This document shows positions 6,286-10,835 of a stretch of 10,835 nt of DNA, one piece after another (within the stretch, counting starts at the first letter, position 1; every line of letters starts with the position of its first letter). The position numbers were made by a program, and so were the translations under genes. This DNA comes from an uncultured Spirochaetaceae bacterium (GTDB lineage: Bacteria; Spirochaetota; Spirochaetia; Treponematales; Treponemataceae). The stretch covers positions 1-10,835 of the forward strand of contig CACYDQ010000250.1 in NCBI GenBank assembly GCA_902773215.1. The letters are read 5' to 3'. Below the pieces are notes generated by a model that searched no databases, was not told where the DNA came from, and saw nothing but the letters and a program-made list of their open reading frames with translations.

Positions 6286-8043
6286 TTAGAAGCCCTGCCG
6301 TATATTCCCGACTGTCGTAACGGATGAGCTGGCTGTCACGCTCGCCACCGAAGTGCCGCCGGATGCGCCCGGAAGGCTGCCGGACGCATACAGTCCGTTG
6401 AACGCGGAGCCTCCGGAAAGGCTCGCACCGGAATAAAGGGTATAGCTTCCGTTCGAAAGCGCGGGCGAAGACAAAATCATAAGGTCTCCCGCCCCGTTCA
6501 CGGTTGCAGAATTTGAGGGGACGGCGTATGCGAACACGACGTTGCCCCCGGAATCCTTTATGACGAATGAATTCCCCGCGCTGTAATACCCTGAGGACAC
6601 GACGAACGTGTTCTGCGTGCAGTAGGAAGAGGCCGGGGCCGTGTAGTTGGAGGTACCCAGGCCCACCAGCAGGCCTCCGGTGACGGCAAAGGTGTTCGCG
6701 TCACAGTCAAAGGCACACTCCGGTGTCCTGGTCCCGACAGCCACCACCGTGCCGCCGTTTATCGTTATGGTTCCGTTGGAATCCACTGCATCGTTCGTGG
6801 ACGAGCGGGCATATACGCTGCCGCCGTTTATTACCAGCCGCCCGCCGTCCGCGCTTACGTTCAGGCAGTCATCGGTCGAATTTATGCTGATGTTCCCGCC
6901 GTTTATCGTGAGCCCGGCCTTGCCTTCTATGCCCTCCGGGCTGCAGCTGGCCGTGGCCGTCTCGTATGGAGTGCAAGTGGTGGTGATGTTTATGGTTCCG
7001 CCGTTTATCTCCACATAGGGGTTGGGATCGTCGCTCGTATCGCTGGTCTCGGCATCCTCGTCTATGTCCCAGCCGGCGGTAATTCCCTTGCTCTGCGTGT
7101 TGCTCGTGATGCTTCCCCCGTAGATGACTATATAGCCGAGCCCGGCCCCGTCGGAGCTTTCGTCCCCGTCAACCTTTATGCCCTTGGTCTCGTCATCCGT
7201 CGTCGTGCCGTTTCCCGCAAGGGTTATGTTGCCGTTCCACATCAGGAATCCGTTGGCGGCCCCCATGCAGCTTTTCCCTACGGACGTGACGCTGACCGTA
7301 CCGCCTGTCACGGAAAGAATGCCCTTGGAATATATGCCGCTCTTGTATCCGGCGTTGGCAACATTCAGCGTGCCGCTTCCGGCAAGAACCATGTCCTTCG
7401 TGGCGTGAATGGCGCCTTTCTGGTCATAGTCCCCGTAGTCCGCCGAGCTGGTGAAGTCCCTGCCGTCGGTGAACGTGTTCGTGCTGCCGCCCGCCGTCAC
7501 GATGTAAGCCGTTCCTTTCTTAAGGAGCATGGGCGGGGTGACGGTGCTGCTTATGCTGGCACCGTTCAGTTCCACGATGTAGTCGGCGGAGCTGTTCTGC
7601 ACGGCGAACATCCCGTTGGCAAGGGTTCCGCTCAGCCGGTAGGTAACTACGGAGGAACTTGTGGAATTCACGCTTATAACGTCAGTGCTCGTGGAATTCA
7701 CGCTTTGGGCCGTGCTCGTCACCGTGACGGCGTCTGTCAGGCCGGAAGGAATGCTGGCAGTCTTTGTGGACAGGTTTATCTCCACGACAGCAGCGGAAGA
7801 CGGGACGGAAGGAGCCGTGAGGACGGTATGGGTCCCCGTTGAAGTCCCTGTCGCAGTCGCGCTGCCGGCTCCTGTCCCGGGGCCTCCGTTTCCTGTCCCT
7901 GCCCCTGAGCCGCCGGTTCCCGAAGACTGTGCGGATGAATAGGTATTACCGCCGGTACTGCTGTCATTGTCGCTGAAACTGTTTGAACATGCGAAAAGAA
8001 TCGCCGCACAAGACACGAGCCCTACAAGATAGAAAGCTTTCAT
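6286..8043 (-). CDS. Carbohydrate-binding beta-helix lipoprotein (Cthe_2159-like)
   Basis: The 585-residue product starts with a short charged end, a hydrophobic core and a lipobox-like LFAC, so Cys19 should be lipidated and the protein exported and membrane-anchored. Residues 20-80 are a flexible Ser/Gly/Thr linker. The body has repeated rungs of the form I-N/T-G-G: VTGGTVSV, IYGGSITS, INGGTINI, INGGNISI, INGGSVYA, INGGTVVA and VTGGLLVG (about 245-460), with Asp-rich turns such as DIDEDAETSDTSDD that could bind calcium. This fits the carbohydrate-binding family typified by Clostridium thermocellum Cthe_2159, a parallel beta-helix that binds cellulose and acidic polysaccharides. Binding or lyase activity here is inference. 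A 10-residue tandem repeat lies near 114-133. AAAGGAG (8050-8056) sits 6 nt before the ATG. Confidence 0.8.
   Translation of the reverse strand: MKAFYLVGLVSCAAILFACSNSFSDNDSSTGGNTYSSAQSSGTGGSGAGTGNGGPGTGAGSATATGTSTGTHTVLTAPSVPSSAAVVEINLSTKTASIPSGLTDAVTVTSTAQSVNSTSTDVISVNSTSSSVVTYRLSGTLANGMFAVQNSSADYIVELNGASISSTVTPPMLLKKGTAYIVTAGGSTNTFTDGRDFTSSADYGDYDQKGAIHATKDMVLAGSGTLNVANAGYKSGIYSKGILSVTGGTVSVTSVGKSCMGAANGFLMWNGNITLAGNGTTTDDETKGIKVDGDESSDGAGLGYIVIYGGSITSNTQSKGITAGWDIDEDAETSDTSDDPNPYVEINGGTINITTTCTPYETATASCSPEGIEGKAGLTINGGNISINSTDDCLNVSADGGRLVINGGSVYARSSTNDAVDSNGTITINGGTVVAVGTRTPECAFDCDANTFAVTGGLLVGLGTSNYTAPASSYCTQNTFVVSSGYYSAGNSFVIKDSGGNVVFAYAVPSNSATVNGAGDLMILSSPALSNGSYTLYSGASLSGGSAFNGLYASGSLPGASGGTSVASVTASSSVTTVGNIRQGF
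7661..7705 (-). repeat. 30-bp tandem repeat inside the lipoprotein gene
   Basis: The 15-mer gtggaattcacgctt occurs at 7661-7675 and again at 7691-7705, exactly 30 bp apart. In the protein this is a ten-residue tandem duplication, SVNSTSTDVI followed by SVNSTSSSVV, just before the beta-helix body. The exact period and in-frame length point to a recent slippage or duplication event. Confidence 0.75.
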
Positions 8044-8089
8044 AACGCGCTCCTTTCATGATTCTCATGGTTATGAAGAATTTTTAACT

Positions 8090-8171
8090 CCCTCTATTAA
8101 ACAAAAGAGGGGGCGAAGGATGCCGTTGCGGGCATAACATGATTTTACGCGATAAAAACTTGTTTTATCGC
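8090..8171 (-). promoter_or_regulatory. Structured region upstream of the lipoprotein gene
   Basis: This AT-rich gap between the lipoprotein gene and the upstream operon holds three inverted repeats: CCCTCT/AGAGGG (8090-8095 with 8106-8111), ATGCC/GGCAT (8120-8124 with 8131-8135), and a perfect 9-bp stem GCGATAAAA/TTTTATCGC with a 5-nt loop (8149-8157 with 8163-8171). A candidate -10, TAAAAT on the minus strand (8142-8147), abuts the third repeat, but no good -35 is seen. If transcription starts there, the first two hairpins lie in the 5' leader and the third is an operator candidate. I recognise no known riboswitch. Confidence 0.4.
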
Positions 8172-8194
8172 ACGTTGTAGTTTACGTTGATACG

Positions 8195-8229
8195 AAAAAA
8201 AGGGGGAGGAGGCCGTGCCCCCTTCCCCC
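8195..8229 (-). terminator. Rho-independent terminator of the ilvC operon
   Basis: On the minus strand, 23 nt after the regulator's stop codon, a GC-rich hairpin begins GGGGGAAGG and ends CCTCCTCCCCC. It pairs over about ten positions with one mismatch and one G-U. A run of seven T (8195-8201) follows directly. This marks the end of the ilvC-regulator transcript. Confidence 0.85.
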
Positions 8230-8252
8230 GTGGATATACGATTAGCCTACGG

Positions 8253-8672
8253 TTAGCCGTTCATGAACTGCTTCTGCAGGACTTTGGTGAACTCGTCCAG
8301 CGACTTGGTCTCGCCCTTCTTCAGGTCGCTCGCGACAACGTGCTCCAGATGATCGATGATGAGCTCGCGGGAGAACGCCTTGAGCGCGGACTGGACGGCG
8401 GCCACCTGGACCAGGATGTCCGTGCAGTAGGCGTCGTTCTCGAGCAGGCCCTGCAGGCCGCTGATCTGCCCGGCGGCGCGGTTCACGCGGGCCGTGAGGG
8501 CACGCTTCCTCTCGTCGTCGCGCTTGGTGGAGCGCTTGGACAGGCACTTGTACACCTTCTCGTCGCCGGCGGCGGCCCTGGACCTCGCGGGCTTGGCGGC
8601 CTTCTCGGCGGCGGCCTTCCTGCCCCTCGTGGCCTTCGCGGGGGCCTCGGCGTTCTTCTTCGGTCTTGCCAT
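8253..8672 (-). CDS. CsoR/FrmR-family (DUF156) regulator with a histone-H1-like tail
   Basis: This 139-residue protein has two parts. Residues about 58-135 match the all-helical CsoR/RcnR/FrmR repressor family: ARVNRAAGQISGLQ, then AYCTDILVQVAAVQSALKAF and a DHLEH segment. Cys83 and His108 are 25 residues apart, as in the family's first two ligands. The third position (Cys in CsoR, His in RcnR, Glu in FrmR), 29 residues after the Cys, is Val112, so canonical copper sensing is unlikely; a formaldehyde-type or other thiol-based signal is possible. Residues 1-36 form a Lys/Ala/Arg/Pro-rich tail with RGRK, like histone H1 or HupB tails, probably for non-specific DNA contact. AAGGAAGG (8681-8688) lies 8 nt before the ATG. 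The gap after ilvC is 15 nt, so the two genes form one operon. Confidence 0.85.
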   Translation of the reverse strand: MARPKKNAEAPAKATRGRKAAAEKAAKPARSRAAAGDEKVYKCLSKRSTKRDDERKRALTARVNRAAGQISGLQGLLENDAYCTDILVQVAAVQSALKAFSRELIIDHLEHVVASDLKKGETKSLDEFTKVLQKQFMNG

Positions 8673-8687
8673 ATTCGTTACCTTCCT

Positions 8688-10175
8688 TTATTTTGTCGCG
8701 TCGATCGGCTTCATCGAAGTCATGTAGGCGCGGAGCCTCTTGCCGACTTCCTCGATCGGGTGGTTGCGGATCTCGTCGTTCACCTTGACCAGCACCGTGT
8801 TGGGCACGGAGTTGCTCTTGACGGAAAGGCCCTTGCCGATGTCTTCAAGCGTGACCTTGCCCATGAACTTGTCGCGGAGCAGGGGTATGGCGGTATTGGC
8901 GAAGAGGTAGCATCCGTACTCGGCGGTGTCGGAGATGACCTTGTTCATCTCGTAGAGCCTCTTGCGGTCAATCAGGTTGGCGATCAGCGGGACCTCGTGC
9001 AGGGACTCGTAGTATGCGCTCTCGGGCATGATGCCGGAGGCGACCATCGTCTCGAAGGCAAGCTCGCAGCCGGCCTTGACCATCGCGACCAGAAGGACGC
9101 ACTTGTCAAAGTACTCCTGCTCGTCGATCGCATCCTTTGACTCGGCCTCGTGCTCGAAGGGGTGCTTGGCGAATTCCTCGCGCCAGGTAATCAGGTCGTG
9201 GTCATTGTTGGCCCAGTCCTTCATCATCGTGGAGGAGAACTTGCCGGAGATGATGTCGTCCATGTGCTTCTGGTAGAGCGGGGTCAGCAGGGTCTTGAGC
9301 TCCTTGCTCAGCTCGTTGGCACGGAGCTTTGCCGGATTGGACAGGCGGTCCATCATCAGCGTGATTCCGCCCCACTTGAGGGCCTCGCTTATCACGTTCC
9401 AGCCGTGCATCAGAAGCTTGACGGCATAGTTCTTGTCAATGCCGTGGCTGGTCATGAAGTCATAGGAGAGTATCGTACCCGTCTGGAGCATTCCGCAGAG
9501 GATCGTCTGCTCGCCCATCAGGTCGGACTTGACTTCGGCAACAAAAGAAGACTCCAGCACGCCGGCAGTCTCGCCGCGGTGAGCGCATGCCATTGCCTTA
9601 ACGAGCGCCCAGCCCTTGCCCTCGGGGTCATGGTCCGGGTGAACGGCGATAAGCTCGGGAACGCCGAAACCGCGCAGGTATTCCGCACGGACCTCTGTTC
9701 CCGGTCCCTTGGGAGCAATCATGAACACCGTAATGTCATCGCGGATCTGCTCGCCTTCTTCAATCATGTTGAAGCCGTGGCTGTACCAGAGGGCGGCTCC
9801 CTTCTTCATGTACTTCATCAGGTTCGCAACAACCTCGTGGTGCTGCTTGTCCGGGGTCAGGTTGCCGACGACATCGGCCTGGGGAAGGAGCTCCTCGTAG
9901 GTGCCGACCTTGAACCCGTTGTCCGTCGCGTTCTTCCAGGACTGCCTCTTCTGCTCGATGGCCTCCTTGCGGAGGCAGTAGCTCACGTCCAGGCCGGAGT
10001 CACGGAGGTTCAGCCCCTGGTTCAGGCCCTGCGCACCGCAGCCGACGATGACGATTTTCTTGCCCTGCAGGGCCTTCGTCCCGTCCTTGAATTCCTCACG
10101 CGCCATCTTGCGGCAGTGACCAAGCTCCTGACGCGCCACGCGCCAGGGAATAGCATTAAAATAGTTCTGACCCAT
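8688..10175 (-). CDS. ilvC: Ketol-acid reductoisomerase, long (class II) form
   Basis: The 495-residue enzyme converts acetolactate or acetohydroxybutyrate to the dihydroxy acids of valine, leucine and isoleucine synthesis, using NADPH and Mg2+. It aligns closely with E. coli IlvC (491 residues), the long form with a duplicated helical domain. Visible are the Rossmann motif VGCGAQG (44-50), the NADPH-phosphate residues Arg69, Arg77 and Ser79, His133 in YSHGFN, Asp218 and Glu222 in KSDLMGEQT, Glu390 and Glu394 in YYESLHE, and Ser415 in ISDTAEYG, all one residue on from the E. coli numbers. No ilvB, ilvN or ilvD lies nearby. AGAGG is 10 nt and AGGA 3 nt before the ATG. Its stop overlaps the ribosome site of the downstream regulator gene. 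Confidence 0.97.
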   Translation of the reverse strand: MGQNYFNAIPWRVARQELGHCRKMAREEFKDGTKALQGKKIVIVGCGAQGLNQGLNLRDSGLDVSYCLRKEAIEQKRQSWKNATDNGFKVGTYEELLPQADVVGNLTPDKQHHEVVANLMKYMKKGAALWYSHGFNMIEEGEQIRDDITVFMIAPKGPGTEVRAEYLRGFGVPELIAVHPDHDPEGKGWALVKAMACAHRGETAGVLESSFVAEVKSDLMGEQTILCGMLQTGTILSYDFMTSHGIDKNYAVKLLMHGWNVISEALKWGGITLMMDRLSNPAKLRANELSKELKTLLTPLYQKHMDDIISGKFSSTMMKDWANNDHDLITWREEFAKHPFEHEAESKDAIDEQEYFDKCVLLVAMVKAGCELAFETMVASGIMPESAYYESLHEVPLIANLIDRKRLYEMNKVISDTAEYGCYLFANTAIPLLRDKFMGKVTLEDIGKGLSVKSNSVPNTVLVKVNDEIRNHPIEEVGKRLRAYMTSMKPIDATK

Positions 10176-10216
10176 TTTTCCTATACCTCTGTAGTTTTGT
10201 TGAAGGGTTTACAGCG

Positions 10217-10245
10217 ATTGTATACTATATTGGGGATTATGGCAA
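10217..10245 (-). promoter_or_regulatory. Promoter of the ilvC operon
   Basis: On the minus strand, TTGCCA (10240-10245, 5/6 match to TTGACA) and TACAAT (10217-10222, 5/6 match to TATAAT) are 17 bp apart. The expected start near 10210 gives a 5' leader of about 35 nt, too short for a branched-chain attenuator or T-box, and neither is seen. Confidence 0.8.
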
Positions 10246-10274
10246 TATACCCCGGACGGTGCTTCCGCGCGGGC

Positions 10275-10796
10275 TCATTCGCCTCCCGTGACGTTCACCT
10301 GGCACAGGCGCATCGCGCTGAGCGCGGTCGCATGGCTCTTCGGGGTAACGCAGGCGCAGCAGGACGCGTCCACGGAAATCAGGACTTCCGGGAGCTTCGC
10401 CTTCAGGATGAACGCGTTGCTGATGACGCAGATACCCGTGCACAGTCCGACCAGCTCGATTTCCTCCAGATTTTTCAGGGTCGCGGCGAAATCCGCGAGC
10501 TCCATGGAACCGAAGGAAGGCTTGTCAAAGATGCGGCTGTCCCCCACGTCAAGCGCGGCCGGAATCTGCCAGCCCGGGCTCCCCTCCACGCAGTGAACGA
10601 CGGGGAGATTCCGCCCCTCCTGGGTCCGGAGGTAGTCCGCCTGGTGCGTGTCCCGCGTGAACACGACCGTCTCGCCCGCCGCACGGGCCCGCCTGATTTT
10701 CTCGGCCACGGCAGGGACAATCGCGACGGCCTCCTTCGTGCCGAGCGCGCCGTCGATGAAATCATTCTGCATGTCAACAACGATTAAAAGCTTCAT
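10275..10796 (-). CDS. pncA: Isochorismatase-family cysteine hydrolase, PncA-like (probable nicotinamidase)
   Basis: This 173-residue protein has the catalytic triad of the isochorismatase-like amidohydrolases: Asp9 in VVDMQNDF, Lys92 in FDKPSFGS and Cys123 in GLCTGICVISNA. It also has a metal-ligand set like that of Streptococcus pneumoniae nicotinamidase: Asp49 and His51 (DTH), Glu60 in TQEG and His68 in VVHC, with nearly the same spacing. That favours nicotinamide to nicotinate hydrolysis in NAD salvage over other members of the family, but related cysteine hydrolases with unknown substrates share much of this pattern. The ATG at 10794-10796 has no convincing Shine-Dalgarno (ACGGGT precedes it) and a candidate -10 box 6 nt upstream. 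A 99-nt gap with its own promoter separates it from ilvC. Confidence 0.75.
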   Translation of the reverse strand: MKLLIVVDMQNDFIDGALGTKEAVAIVPAVAEKIRRARAAGETVVFTRDTHQADYLRTQEGRNLPVVHCVEGSPGWQIPAALDVGDSRIFDKPSFGSMELADFAATLKNLEEIELVGLCTGICVISNAFILKAKLPEVLISVDASCCACVTPKSHATALSAMRLCQVNVTGGE

Positions 10797-10802
10797 ACCC
10801 GT

Positions 10803-10831
10803 TTGATAGCACGTTTCCGGGGATAAATCAA
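10803..10831 (-). promoter_or_regulatory. Candidate promoter of the PncA-like gene
   Basis: On the minus strand, TTGATT (10826-10831, 4/6) and TATCAA (10803-10808, 4/6) are 17 bp apart. The -10 lies 6 nt before the ATG, the same geometry as at pyrE. The boxes are weaker than those of pyrE and ilvC, and the window ends 4 nt upstream, so this is only a fair call. Confidence 0.45.
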
Positions 10832-10835
10832 GCGG

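Noticed and set aside
6752..7012. Recurring ccgccgtttat as a CRISPR-like or mobile repeat
   Set aside because: The units are irregularly spaced and encode the INGG turns of successive beta-helix rungs, so they are explained by protein structure.
10247..10272. GC-rich imperfect hairpin after the PncA-like gene as a terminator
   Set aside because: The stem is broken by an internal loop, and GTATATT follows rather than a T-run.
9150..10787. Plus-strand open frame of 545 codons opposite ilvC and the PncA-like gene
   Set aside because: It runs antisense to two well-supported genes and the intergenic gap between them, and the translation has no recognisable domain.

Overview
The window reads as a GC-rich bacterial chromosome segment of housekeeping and cell-surface genes. 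A spirochaete of the Treponema type is my best guess. The basis is a relaxed lipobox on a Cthe_2159-type carbohydrate-binding lipoprotein, an N-terminal multi-TM module like those of treponemal and clostridial signalling proteins, and a CopA with a metal-binding domain at each end. No rRNA or marker gene is present, so the assignment is inference. I see no tRNA, rRNA, CRISPR array, insertion sequence or phage gene, and no gene-free stretch longer than about 210 bases.

Layout. On the minus strand from the left are the N-terminal part of a multi-spanning membrane protein (cut by the window edge), pyrE, and a family 2 glycosyltransferase. A divergent promoter region follows, then a plus-strand membrane acyltransferase. 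This meets, nearly end to end, a minus-strand Cu(I) P-type ATPase (copA) whose C-terminal metal-binding domain looks like a fused CopZ chaperone. Next, all minus strand, come a beta-helix carbohydrate-binding lipoprotein with a structured upstream region, a CsoR/FrmR-family regulator with a histone-H1-like tail, ilvC, and a PncA-like amidohydrolase. ilvC and the regulator form a two-gene operon with a clear promoter and a clear intrinsic terminator.

Main points. (1) A promoter-leader module is present twice: CTGACA, 17 bp, TATAAT, 8 nt, a GCCC/GGGC stem-loop, then AAGGAG. One copy lies before the glycosyltransferase. The other lies inside the copA reading frame, directly before an in-frame ATG that opens the CopZ-like domain. 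This predicts that copA encodes both a fused and a free copper chaperone. (2) Three genes (pyrE, the PncA-like gene and the acyltransferase) have a -10 box only 6-7 nt before the ATG and no Shine-Dalgarno sequence, which suggests leaderless mRNAs. (3) The CsoR/FrmR-family protein keeps the Cys and His ligands but has Val at the third ligand position, carries a Lys/Ala/Arg-rich tail, and is co-transcribed with ilvC rather than with copA. (4) Two palindromes sit against candidate -10 boxes and may be operators.

How the genes fit together. pyrE (pyrimidines), ilvC (branched-chain amino acids) and the PncA-like enzyme (possibly NAD salvage) are core metabolism. The glycosyltransferase and acyltransferase are divergently transcribed and probably both modify surface polysaccharide. 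CopA exports Cu(I). The lipoprotein probably binds polysaccharide at the cell surface.
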